Below are positions 8,718 through 17,700 of a DNA stretch of 64,000 bases, piece by piece. The notes under the pieces were generated by a model, which was given only the letters and a program-made list of their open reading frames with translations, was not told the origin of the DNA and ran no database searches. Numbering within the stretch: the stretch's first letter is position 1; each line of letters starts with the position of its first letter. The stretch covers positions 48,754-112,753 of the forward strand of contig JAYFQX010000012.1 in the NCBI GenBank assembly GCA_034926635.1, written 5' to 3'. A program made the position numbers and the translations under genes. This stretch comes from Christensenella sp034926635 (GTDB lineage Bacteria; Bacillota; Clostridia; Christensenellales; Christensenellaceae).

Positions 8718-11534
8718 TCAAACTATGTTTTTGGTAACGGTTAAAATATTAAGCCCGTCACGGTATTCATAGGTTACCTCGTCCATGATTTTTTTGACCA
8801 TATAAATTCCTAGACCGCCGATGTTTCTTTCTTCTGCCGAAAGGGTAATATCTGGGTCCATATTCGACGTCGGATCGTAAGGCTTTCCGTCATCTGTAAA
8901 TATCAATTTGATGCGGGTATTTGTGATCGCACATTCTATGGTTGCATTCTGGGCTGTGCTGTAACGCACGATATTGGAATATATCTCCTCTGCTGCTATA
9001 TTCACTTTTGCAGCAATTTCCATCGGCACATTATATTTGGCAATGGTTTCTTCCACAAACTCAAGAGCCGTCGCCATGCTTTGCTCTATCGGCACAAAAG
9101 CCATAATATTCCTTGGCAGGATTCGCAAAAGCAGCATTGTGATATCATCAAACTGCGGAGCTTCACCCACAAAGCGATCCACGTCGTTTTTGACAGCAGT
9201 ACAAATTTCCCGCGCTGATTCACCCTCTTCTAATGTATTGAGCAGGCAAAGCAGTCTGTCGTCGCCATACATCTCTGTGTTATCGTTAATCGCCTCTGTC
9301 ACCCCATCGGTGTATAGAAAAATCTCATCGCCCGGCTCAAGCGCAAGCTCGCTCTGGCGATATTTTATTCCATCAATACCACCAAGCACAAAGGAATGTC
9401 GGGATTTCAAATATTCAAATTTACTGCCCTTGCGCCGTATGACGGGCGGATTATGTCCCGCATTACAAAAGGAAAGTATGTTTGTCGTTAAATCCAAAAT
9501 TCCCATCCAACAGGTTACAAACATCTCCGCCTTGTTTTCGGCAAATAGATCCTCATTTACCCTGGTAAAAACAAGAGAAACATCAGCTTTTTTGTCTGCA
9601 TAGCTTTTTATAAGCGTTTTTGCTTTCATCATAAACATCGCCGCAGTGATCCCCTTCCCGGAGACATCGGCGATCAGGAACGCAAGCCGATCTTTGTCAA
9701 GCAAATAAAAGTCATAAAAATCTCCTCCGACCTCTTTTGCAGTAGTCATCATGGCATAAATGTCAATATCACTGCGATCCGGGAATGGCGGAAAGACACT
9801 CGGCAGTGAGGATGACTGAATAATCTTCGCGACCTCCAACTCTTTATCTATCCTTGCTGCTGCTTCTGCAATATACCCCTTGAGTGCAACAACGGTAGAG
9901 TTGATATCATCGGAAAGCGACACAAATTCCTGATTCGCGCGCACATCAACAACTACATTTAAGTTACCGTTGGTTATTTCCCCAAGGGTTTTGTTGACTT
10001 TGTTTATATTTTCCACAACTAATTTTTTTATAAGAAAATACACTAATATAAACAACACAGCAAACACGATAATTTCCATGAATACCGTTACATAGACCGA
10101 AAGATCTCTTGAAAACAACACTTCCTCTGCGGCTTGCACCGCAATGATATAATATCCCTCTGTCAGGTCATACATATAGAAACAATCTGTACCGTAGACC
10201 TCGCCCTGAAAACGTGTGTTTTTAGGCATGGTTTTTGTATCAATATAAATACCGGCCTTTTCAAGACCATCGCTGTCATTGCCATTCGGGCTGCTTACGA
10301 TACTAAAATCATCTGAAACGATCATAATATATCCGGTTTCGCCGACGTGACGATTTTGTGTAGCGCCGATAACTTTTTCATCAATATCCTTACGAAAACG
10401 CTCTGCGTTGTATCCTACTTGCACAAATCCGCCTGATTTAAGCGCTGCGCCTGCATACTTCATATATGTGTCGCTATCTTTTGATATTGGCTGATAATTT
10501 TGAACATGCTCGCTCTGGCCATGAAGCAAAACATCAAATGCGTTCGATTGTTCTCCCGAGGCCATATCAAACCCGATGTAGCCGGGATTTGTTGAGTGCG
10601 TAATAATTCCGTCTTTATTTATAACATTAATTTCGGAAAAATCATTTCCGGGTTTATCGCAGAGCGCTGCAAGAAGTTCATCGTCTATCGACGAAGCATT
10701 TTCAAGATCCTCTGCCACCCCGTGAGTCAGCTTTAAAAGATTTGCATTTGATGCATATTCTATATCCGCCTTAACGTCTGCTATATTCATTGTTAATAGA
10801 TTAACGTTATCGTCTGCGGAGAATTTTGTTTGAAGAATAAATGTAAATAAACTCGTCGCGCCAAAAGCTACCAAAATTACAATAAGCAGCCATCTCGAAA
10901 ATGCCTGCGATAGTTTTTTGCTTTCTTTTGCAATATGGAGTTTTTCTTTTCCAATCAAGGACACAAAAAGCACAGCAAGCATAACGGATAAAGCGTTAGT
11001 GAGGATCATCGGGACTGAACATAGCTTTACGAAAGAAAAAGCTGTCTGCACATCGCTCATGTTGGTAAAAAAGATCATGAGCATATGGAAAACTTCCATC
11101 ACAAATCCCGTAAAAAAGCCAATATACCACATGGGCTTTTTATCATCAAGCATCAGTTTTCTGATACATGCCCCAAAACATCCTGCTAGGATAGTGGATA
11201 TCGAACAGGCTAATCTTGTATATTCACCCGCCCCCCAAAGCACGGCAAACCATCGCTCTATGCCGCCGATCAGTCCGGCTATTATCCCTGCCGGTCCTCC
11301 GAAGATAAGCCCGGCACAAAGCGGAGCCGCATCACGCACATTAATAACTGCTCCCGGAATTGCCACGCCAAACTCTGTTTCAAGTATCGCGAGGATTCCA
11401 AATACAACGCCAAACAGCGCTTGCTTTCGCCATTTGCTAAGCTTACCAAGCGAAGTCTTTTTATCAAGAAGATACATGCTTACGGATATGAGCACGGGAA
11501 TAAGCGCCATAACCCCGAGCTTTAAATATGTCAT
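8718..11534 (-). CDS. membrane SpoIIE-type PP2C phosphatase with LytS-like sensor, Cache domain and fused anti-sigma-type kinase domain
   Basis: The 938-residue receptor reads as follows: N-terminal 5TM LytS-like sensor (about 1-200, with NVRDAAPLCAGLIFGGPAG and the GGIERW element), a helix near 215, an extracellular double-Cache region (about 240-480), a helix and HAMP (about 485-560), a coiled segment, a SpoIIE PP2C domain (about 590-790) and a C-terminal HATPase (about 800-935). Phosphatase metal motifs are intact (GGDFYDF, DVSGKG, GHNPP, YTDGVTEA, FDDITML). The ATPase has an N-box (AAEEIYSNIVRY) and a GGLGIYMVKK G-box. Known relatives control STAS-domain antagonists by opposing phosphorylation and dephosphorylation. 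The STAS gene lies 9 bases upstream, so it is the likely substrate. Confidence 0.9.
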   Translation of the reverse strand: MTYLKLGVMALIPVLISVSMYLLDKKTSLGKLSKWRKQALFGVVFGILAILETEFGVAIPGAVINVRDAAPLCAGLIFGGPAGIIAGLIGGIERWFAVLWGAGEYTRLACSISTILAGCFGACIRKLMLDDKKPMWYIGFFTGFVMEVFHMLMIFFTNMSDVQTAFSFVKLCSVPMILTNALSVMLAVLFVSLIGKEKLHIAKESKKLSQAFSRWLLIVILVAFGATSLFTFILQTKFSADDNVNLLTMNIADVKADIEYASNANLLKLTHGVAEDLENASSIDDELLAALCDKPGNDFSEINVINKDGIITHSTNPGYIGFDMASGEQSNAFDVLLHGQSEHVQNYQPISKDSDTYMKYAGAALKSGGFVQVGYNAERFRKDIDEKVIGATQNRHVGETGYIMIVSDDFSIVSSPNGNDSDGLEKAGIYIDTKTMPKNTRFQGEVYGTDCFYMYDLTEGYYIIAVQAAEEVLFSRDLSVYVTVFMEIIVFAVLFILVYFLIKKLVVENINKVNKTLGEITNGNLNVVVDVRANQEFVSLSDDINSTVVALKGYIAEAAARIDKELEVAKIIQSSSLPSVFPPFPDRSDIDIYAMMTTAKEVGGDFYDFYLLDKDRLAFLIADVSGKGITAAMFMMKAKTLIKSYADKKADVSLVFTRVNEDLFAENKAEMFVTCWMGILDLTTNILSFCNAGHNPPVIRRKGSKFEYLKSRHSFVLGGIDGIKYRQSELALEPGDEIFLYTDGVTEAINDNTEMYGDDRLLCLLNTLEEGESAREICTAVKNDVDRFVGEAPQFDDITMLLLRILPRNIMAFVPIEQSMATALEFVEETIAKYNVPMEIAAKVNIAAEEIYSNIVRYSTAQNATIECAITNTRIKLIFTDDGKPYDPTSNMDPDITLSAEERNIGGLGIYMVKKIMDEVTYEYRDGLNILTVTKNIV

Positions 11535-11543
11535 AATAAGAAC

Positions 11544-11840
11544 CTATTTGATCGTTAAAATATCAGAGAACCCAGTAACATCAAAAACCTCTTGAATGGT
11601 TTTGTTGACATTTTGGATGCACATTTTGCCTTGCTTGTTCATTACCTTTTGGGCAGACAACAGAACTCGCAGTCCGGCAGAAGATATGTAGTCAAGCCGA
11701 GAAAAGTCCAGCACAAGACTTGTTATTACATTAAATGAATCTTTTAACTCGGTCTCAAGCTGTGGTGCCATAATCGTATCAAGCCTGCCTTCTAGTGAAA
11801 TTGTCAGCTCTGTTTTGTTTAGCTTTTTGTCAATAGTCAT
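11544..11840 (-). CDS. STAS-domain anti-anti-sigma factor (SpoIIAA/RsbV-like)
   Basis: The 98-residue single-domain STAS protein carries the regulatory-serine segment DYISSAGLRVLLSA (about residues 51-64). In this family the serine is phosphorylated by an anti-sigma kinase and dephosphorylated by a SpoIIE/RsbU phosphatase; the unphosphorylated form sequesters the kinase. ATG 11840 is chosen because AGGA lies 7 bases upstream; an in-frame ATG at 11867 has no ribosome-binding site. It is the first clear gene of the operon with the phosphatase. No sigma factor is encoded in the window, so the output target is unknown. Confidence 0.88.
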   Translation of the reverse strand: MTIDKKLNKTELTISLEGRLDTIMAPQLETELKDSFNVITSLVLDFSRLDYISSAGLRVLLSAQKVMNKQGKMCIQNVNKTIQEVFDVTGFSDILTIK

Positions 11841-11853
11841 GTTTTTTCCTGCC

Positions 11854-11979
11854 TTATCCAGTTTCATTATCTATTTTGCCGTCTGCCTCGTTGGAAGCTC
11901 TCACCAATCCCATTTTGAGCGCCATCCCGAAATCGAGCTGCTTGCCTTTTCCGGTTTTCGCAACCAATTCATTCTTCAT
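11854..11979 (-). CDS. possible 41-residue leader peptide ahead of the STAS gene
   Basis: An ATG-started frame in the STAS leader encodes a short basic peptide beginning MKNELVAKTGKGKQ and ending 13 bases before the STAS start, within the stretch that also holds the STAS ribosome-binding site. Composition looks coding, but there is no clear ribosome-binding site for it. It could be a small signalling protein, a translational coupler or chance. Confidence 0.3.
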   Translation of the reverse strand: MKNELVAKTGKGKQLDFGMALKMGLVRASNEADGKIDNETG

Positions 11980-12033
11980 TAGTGATGTATTGATACGAAT
12001 TACTTCGATATGATAAATGTAACAATTTATTTT

Positions 12034-12062
12034 ATTGTATCAGATTATATTTTGATATTCAA
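12034..12062 (-). promoter_or_regulatory. predicted promoter of the STAS/SpoIIE/VanZ block
   Basis: On the minus strand TTGAAT (12057-12062) and TACAAT (12034-12039) have a 17-base spacer. The start would be near 12027, leaving a leader of about 185 bases before the STAS start. Confidence 0.5.
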
Positions 12063-12208
12063 ACGTTATCTGTACACCACCAACGTAATCCGAATCCCCG
12101 TGTTCGATAACGTCAGTTTCCTTTTGCCATAAATGTCTACATTAAGGCATTTTTATTATATGTTCTAAAAAATTATTTTGTCATGATCTTTGCAAAAAAA
12201 AACAAATT

Positions 12209-12370
12209 TTACTCTACAGAAAAATGAACCGGAGTTTTGTATTGCAAGTACGAATGAGGCCGTTCCTCGTTGTAAAAGGCCATATATGTGTTAATACTTT
12301 TCAGAGGATCACTTTTAGATTTGTATGTGTGGCGATATAGCTCTTCTTTTTTCATGGTATTTTGCAAAAG
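12209..12370 (-). pseudogene. 3' remnant of an IS3-family transposase (OrfB integrase C-terminus)
   Basis: Translating the minus strand gives about 50 residues containing MKKEELYRHTYKSKS, then INTYMAFYNEERPHSYLQY and KTPVHFSVE before a stop at 12209. The (F)YNxxRPHxxLxxKTP ending is the hallmark of IS3-family DDE transposases. Nothing recognisable as the rest of the transposase follows upstream, where the DyP gene promoter region begins. It is an old insertion scar between the STAS block and the DyP gene, and its frame overlaps the upstream, probably untranslated, part of the DyP open frame. Confidence 0.85.
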
Positions 12371-12510
12371 CATGGCAAAACAATGGTTTTTATTGTGATT
12401 TTCATTTTCTGCCGTTTATTAATGATAGGATTGCATCATTTTGCATTGGACGGCAAGCAGATTGGACTTTTGCCGCCCAGGATCAAAAAACAGAAAAGAG
12501 GGTTAAATTT

Positions 12511-13461
12511 ATGAAATACCAAGACGTTATTCCCGGTCAAGCCGAAAACACCATTATTTGTACCGTTAACATAAAAGATTCGGCAGATATGGATAAAACG
12601 CTTTCCATTTTCCGCGATTTTTGCGATAGGATTCATCCCATGGTGCATTCCATGCGTATTCGCTATCCCTATGGGCATTACGAGTTTGCCATGGGCATCG
12701 GCGCACGCGCGTGGGATCGGCTCTTTGCCCATACGCCCAAGCCAAAAGAGCTGCAGCCGTTCCAGGAAATCAAAGGGAAAAAAATGACGGCTCCCGCAAC
12801 GCCCGGCGACCTCATCTTCCATATCCGCGGTGATAAAATGGATATGTGTTATGAGACCATAACCATGATCCATATCCTTTTAAAGGATATCATCACACCC
12901 ATAGACGAAACGCACGGCTTTCGTTACCGCGACGGTCTTGCCATCATAGGGTTTGTGGACGGTACGGAAAACCCGGACCCGCAGGAAGCGCCCGGCGCAG
13001 TTTATATTGATGATCCAAAAGACCCGTTTGTCGGGGGAAGTTATCTGTTTGCACAAAAATATTTATTTGACCATGACGGCTGGAACGCACTGCCCGTAGA
13101 AAGGCAGGAAGCTGTGATCGGGCGCAAAAAATGGACAGATCTCGAGATCGCCGAAGACAAAAAGCTCACGGAATCCCATACCGAAATCTCCAAAGCGCAC
13201 GACAAACGCGGGGACGAGCTCAAAATCATGCGCGCGAATCTCGTGTTTGCAAAACCGTCTGAGAACTTATTTGGAAGCTATTTTTTAGGATATTCCAAAT
13301 CCTTTGCCATTACGCAGCAAATGCTTACGCATATGTTTGAAGGAGATCCAGTCGGTACGCACGACCTGCTTCTTGATTATCTGACCCCGGTGACAGGCAA
13401 TGTTTTCTTTGTTCCCACCTACGCCCAGCTGGAAATGATCGCCTCAGGCGATATTTCTTGA
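12511..13461 (+). CDS. Dyp-type heme peroxidase
   Basis: A 316-residue protein of the dye-decolorizing peroxidase family, which reduces peroxide with organic electron donors using heme b. The family GxxDG motif appears as IGFVDGTENPDP (about residue 150), which contributes the catalytic aspartate. A histidine in a C-terminal segment such as ISKAHDKRGDELKI is the likely heme region, with the conserved arginine in KIMRAN. The start at 12511 is set by AGAGGG upstream and by family length. There is no Tat or Sec signal, so it is cytosolic or encapsulin-loaded; no encapsulin gene is nearby. It stands alone between an IS3 scar and a terminator. Confidence 0.92.
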   Translation: MKYQDVIPGQAENTIICTVNIKDSADMDKTLSIFRDFCDRIHPMVHSMRIRYPYGHYEFAMGIGARAWDRLFAHTPKPKELQPFQEIKGKKMTAPATPGDLIFHIRGDKMDMCYETITMIHILLKDIITPIDETHGFRYRDGLAIIGFVDGTENPDPQEAPGAVYIDDPKDPFVGGSYLFAQKYLFDHDGWNALPVERQEAVIGRKKWTDLEIAEDKKLTESHTEISKAHDKRGDELKIMRANLVFAKPSENLFGSYFLGYSKSFAITQQMLTHMFEGDPVGTHDLLLDYLTPVTGNVFFVPTYAQLEMIASGDIS

Positions 13462-13504
13462 GATCAATAAAACCATCTATAAAAGACCGGTCTGCAACGC
13501 AACA

Positions 13505-13541
13505 AAAAGGCGGAGATCGTAAGGATCCCCGCCTTTTGCCG
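13505..13541 (+). terminator. bidirectional terminator between DyP and the small coiled-coil gene
   Basis: A stem AAAGGCGGAGATC / GATCCCCGCCTTTT with loop GTAAG has A-rich sequence on the left and TTTT on the right, and lies between two convergent genes. Confidence 0.75.
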
Positions 13542-13559
13542 TTTTATCCGATATCTTCT

Positions 13560-13757
13560 TTATTCTTTATCTTTTGTTTTTTCCGTTTTGGCTTCCACAT
13601 CTTTGGCATGCTTTTCTACTTTTTGCGCATGCTTTTCAATATCCTGCGAAGCTTTATGTACGCCGTCCTTTACGTCTTCCGCTACTTTTTTATTAAATTC
13701 GACGACTTTTTCATTGAATTCATCTATTTTTTCTCCGGCTTTCTGAAACGTTCCCAT
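13560..13757 (-). CDS. small charged coiled-coil protein, function unknown
   Basis: A 65-residue, almost wholly helical and highly charged protein (KIDEFNEKVVEFNKKVAEDV..., then HAQKVEKHAKDVEAKTEK) with no cysteine or hydrophobic segment. AGGAGGG nine bases before ATG 13757 is a strong ribosome-binding site and supports expression; the longer frame from 13787 lacks one. Amphipathic small proteins of this kind are often stress-related or bind nucleic acid or membrane, but no family is recognised here. Confidence 0.7.
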   Translation of the reverse strand: MGTFQKAGEKIDEFNEKVVEFNKKVAEDVKDGVHKASQDIEKHAQKVEKHAKDVEAKTEKTKDKE

Positions 13758-13900
13758 GTTGTTGTCCCTCCTTTTTATGATAATCATTGCAACGATCTAT
13801 TCTGTTTATAACGCATAATACAGTTTTTAAACATTAACTTAATGAAAATCGTTTTGACCGCCGGCAAAGTTTGTGTTTTATCTCGCGATTCTGCCCGAAA

Positions 13901-13929
13901 TTTGACATTCCCTGCCGCTTATGCTACGC
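13901..13929 (+). promoter_or_regulatory. predicted promoter of the structured leader and GNAT gene
   Basis: TTGACA and TACGCT are separated by 17 bases. The predicted start (near 13936) coincides with the 5' base of the closing stem of the leader RNA, which strengthens both calls. Confidence 0.6.
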
Positions 13930-13936
13930 TTTTATA

Positions 13937-14149
13937 GATCAGATTCGGGTTAATACCTGGAAAACAGAGGTTTTGAGCGCAAAGCGCAAGCGGTCGGGAT
14001 GACGCAGCAACGGCAAACAGTCCGACAGAAAACTCTTTTTTAAACGTATTCTTCGGATCTGATAGGATCACCATAATTACATACTAAAGAACCGTCCATG
14101 CGATGCATAGAAGGGCTTTAACTTATTACACTGCTGAGAGGTAAGCGAT
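13937..14149 (+). ncRNA. structured 5' leader RNA, candidate riboswitch of unassigned class
   Basis: The 213-base leader of the GNAT gene can form a closed junction. A 10-bp stem P1 pairs 13938-13947 with 14054-14063 (one G-U). Inside are an AT-rich stem 13966-13974/14029-14036 (one bulge), a GCGC-AAA-GCGC hairpin (13977-13987) and a 6-bp stem GTCGGG/TCCGAC (13993-13998/14021-14026) with a purine-rich 22-base loop. A further hairpin CATGC-GAT-GCATAG follows near 14097. The ribosome-binding site GAGAGG at 14135-14140 can be enclosed by CTTA/TAAG. I checked it by eye against TPP, SAM, FMN, cobalamin, lysine, THF, c-di-GMP and T-box consensus features and saw no match. Confidence 0.5.
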
Positions 14150-14671
14150 ATGAAGAGAGCCGCTTCTATTTTTTTACGTGCGGACATCCGACCCGAAGAC
14201 GGACACAACATGATCCGTTGGGTCAAAAACCCAAATGTGACCCAATACTTGAATGAAAGCGGCGGCGCCGCAGAAGAGATCCGTTTGCTGCTGGAACAAG
14301 CTCCCGTCCATTTACTGACGCTGCGTTTTAATCAAAGCGGACAATTTTATCTTGTCTGCGATAAGTCCGACCGTTCCATAGGTTTTACCAAGCTCTGCCC
14401 GAAGGGCGGCGGTCAATACGAGGTCGTGTACGCGATCGGTGAAGAAACCCTCTGGGGGAGGGGGATCGGTCATCAGGCGCTGCGGCTTGCGCTGAACAAA
14501 GCGTTTTTTGAAAAACGCGCCGATGTGGTCAGCGCTAAAATACATCCCCAAAACCACCGCTCCGTACGCACGGCGTTATCCTGCGGCATGTGCGCCGCGC
14601 AGGCGACCGGAAAACTGGCGGTTTATTCTGTCTCCTTGGGCAAATATCTGAAAATCGCACAAAATCCATAA
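14150..14671 (+). CDS. GNAT-family N-acetyltransferase (RimJ/RimL-like)
   Basis: A 173-residue single-domain acetyltransferase. The acetyl-CoA pyrophosphate loop is ETLWGRGIGHQALRLAL (about residues 103-119), with the later segment IHPQNHRSVRTALSCGM typical of RimL-type enzymes that modify amino groups of proteins or small molecules. The substrate is unknown. The gene sits alone behind a long structured leader, so its expression may respond to a small molecule or RNA-level signal. GAGAGG precedes the ATG by nine bases. It converges on the large GGDEF/EAL gene. Confidence 0.85.
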   Translation: MKRAASIFLRADIRPEDGHNMIRWVKNPNVTQYLNESGGAAEEIRLLLEQAPVHLLTLRFNQSGQFYLVCDKSDRSIGFTKLCPKGGGQYEVVYAIGEETLWGRGIGHQALRLALNKAFFEKRADVVSAKIHPQNHRSVRTALSCGMCAAQATGKLAVYSVSLGKYLKIAQNP

Positions 14672-14719
14672 GCGTTCCGGACCCAAACGGCACGGTTTTG
14701 AAAGAGAGCATTTCCGGTT

Positions 14720-17700
14720 TTATCCTTTGTCTTTTCCCCGGAGTCTTTCCAATTCCTGTTCCATTTTTTTATATTTGGTAATATTTTCTACCACAAGATA
14801 AAATAGATAGCTTCCAAGGTTATCCGCCAAAAGGCGCACGCGGTTATGTGTCCAGATTTCGTCTCCGCCGGGGACGTGCGGCAAACTGCGGATTACACAT
14901 TCAGTCTCCGCACCCGTCAGAATCGCCTTTTCCAGCATCTCCTTGTAAATCTTCCTGTTTTCCTCATCAAAACGTTCCAAAATACGCTTTTGTTTGCTTA
15001 AATACTCTTTTCGGGTCGTTCCAAGCTGCTTATAGAATTCATCGTTCGCACGAATAATTTCTGCGTTTCCCTTGCAATATTCCAAAATAGCGGCGCCACC
15101 CACAAAGCTGTTGAAGAGCATCGTCATTTGCGTGGACGGATCCAAAAACTCACTCGCCCCGCCAATACTTACGCCGCGGTAACGATCCTGCAGCCCTATC
15201 GTCATGCCCTGCGCATATGCTTCAAATTCTTCTGCCGGCATGGGCTTACCGAAATAATACCCCTGCATATAAGAGCAGTTCAGGCTCCTTAAATAATCAG
15301 CCTGCATTTTTGTTTCCACGCCCTCCGCAATCACCGGCAGCTTCAACCAGTGCGCCATACGGATCACCGAAGAAAGAATACTGCCGCCGCGCGCATCGTT
15401 TTTCCCCTGCGACAAAAAACGAAGATCCAGCTTTAAGAGGTTGACCGGCACATCCTTTAAAATATTCAGCGAAGAATATCCCGCGCCAAAATCGTCCATC
15501 TCTACCAAAAATCCCAGCGACTGCAGCTGGTTTACCACCTCAATCAAACGTTCTGCGTCCTCCATGTAAGCAGATTCCGTGATCTCCAGCTTAAGCGCGG
15601 ATGGCGGCAGCGCATATTTACGCACCAAAGCCTCCAGTGTCTCGCAAAGCTTTGGATCATAAATATCGTAACGCGAAATATTGACCGCAACCGTAAGCGA
15701 GTGCAGCCTTCCGTCCATACTCATCCATTTACGAAGATATTGACAGCTTTTCTCCCATACATAAACATCCAGTTTTGAAATAAAGCCGTTCTTCTCAAAC
15801 AGCGGAATAAACCTATCCGGCGGGATCAAGCCCCGTGTGGGGTGCTGCCAGCGCACCAGCGCTTCCGCCCCGATCAGCGTACCCTCGTCATAATCGACCT
15901 GAGGCTGAAAATATACAACAAACTGTTCTTCTATGAGCGCCTGCTCCATTTCTTCTATTAACTGATGTTCATCCACCAGCGTCTGACGCAGGCTTTCATC
16001 ATACCACGCAATCTTTTTAGAATAATTTTGCTTCACCGTCAAAAGCGCCAGCAACGCACGATCACTCATCAACGAAACGTCAATATCACGGTCTGTTATC
16101 TCATAGATCCCCGTACTGATCTTCAGGTGGTAATCCGGCGAAATCTTTTTGATCCATTTCCGTCCCACTCCGCGCCATTCTTCAATATCAAAATATTCTG
16201 CGGGCGCCAGCACAGCAAAATGATCGGATACGATTCTTCCCGTTATCGCATCCTTTGTCAGGATACTTTTCTTCATCAGCTTTCCGATCTTTGAAAGCAG
16301 CATATCCCCCGCCTGGGTGCCGTATAGGTCGTTATACGCCTTGAACCTGTCAATATCAAAGCGAATAAGCACAAACTTTTCCTGCGGGTTTTCATCCAAA
16401 ATCGCACGCGCATGGCGATAAAAAGCCTGACGATTATAAATCCCGGTCAGCTCGTCGCGCTCAGCGGAAAACACATCCGTAATATCGGCGCGCGTAACCA
16501 GGATCTTCGCTTTCGATTCATCAAGATACCCGCACTTCCACTGCTTGCGCCCCGCACGGATCCGGCTGGTCTGCTTTACGGAAAAAGAACAGGTATAAAT
16601 TTCCTTGCGCTCCAGCTCTCGCACCAGATGCGCACGGCGCAGTGCCGCCAGACATTCTTCATAATCTTCGTCTACAACAAGCCCTTTTAAGATTCCCGGC
16701 AAAAGCTTGTCATAGGTTTCTGCGGCATGATTTTTCCACGACTGCCCCGTGAGCGCGCTTTCCCCCGAAACAAGGATCCGCCCCGTCTTCGCATCCATCA
16801 GCATCAAAAACTCATAATCCGTACGAACCAGCTTGTCGATCATGACCTTCATGTTTTTTTCATAGTCAATGTCATATGCGTAAAACAACGCTTCCACCGC
16901 ACCCGTAACGGGGTTACGCATCATTTCCGCGGCACAGCGCATCCATATTTTCCGTTCATCTTGTGTGCTGTAACGGAATTCCATGCCCGGCGAGGTCTCG
17001 CCCATTTCAAACTGCCGCAAAAGCCCCTCTCGCGAAAAAACTTCCTTATATTTTGTGAGTTCCGCCTCCACCGGGATATTTTGATAAAGGATCTCAAAAA
17101 AATCGTCCACCGTCTGCGCTTGACATAGATCCTGAGAGTCCTCAATCTTGCTGCGCCCGTCTCCGCACCAATTGGTAGTCAAATTCATACGAAACGACGC
17201 TACTGTATTATTTTGTGCCAGCTTACGGTAGTTTCGAAACGCCTGATATTTACTCTGCATTTTCTTCATTTCCGTAACATTTTTTCCAATAGCAACCGCA
17301 TATCTTGGCTCATTGTTTTCGCTGAATATAGGCGTTACCGTTATATGCTCACACCACCAGCCGACACCTCTATTATTCCGATACCACGCATCCATCTCAA
17401 AACCAACGCCGGCTTCCCGCAATTTTTGATATCCCTCGTTAATCGGTCCTACGCAATCCTCACGCAAATACCCGGAATCTCCAATACATTCGGGGAAATC
17501 CTGCAATACTTCTTTTTGCATGCCATGGACGCGCCTGCAGTTTTCAGAAAGCATGCATTCTTTCGTCCGAAGGTCATAGATCCAGAAATTGATATCTGTA
17601 TTTTTCATGGCGGCCTCAATGATCTGACTGTTTTGCCGCAGCTTTTCCTCTGCGCGCTTTTGATCCGTCACGTCGCTCACAACATTGATCATCCGGCAAA

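Noticed and set aside
13937..14149. T-box, SAM, TPP or c-di-GMP identity for the GNAT leader
   Set aside because: None of the required conserved boxes (T-box sequence, THI box, K-turn with SAM core, GEMM core) can be found, although the short string CTGAGAG near 14134 looks superficially TPP-like.
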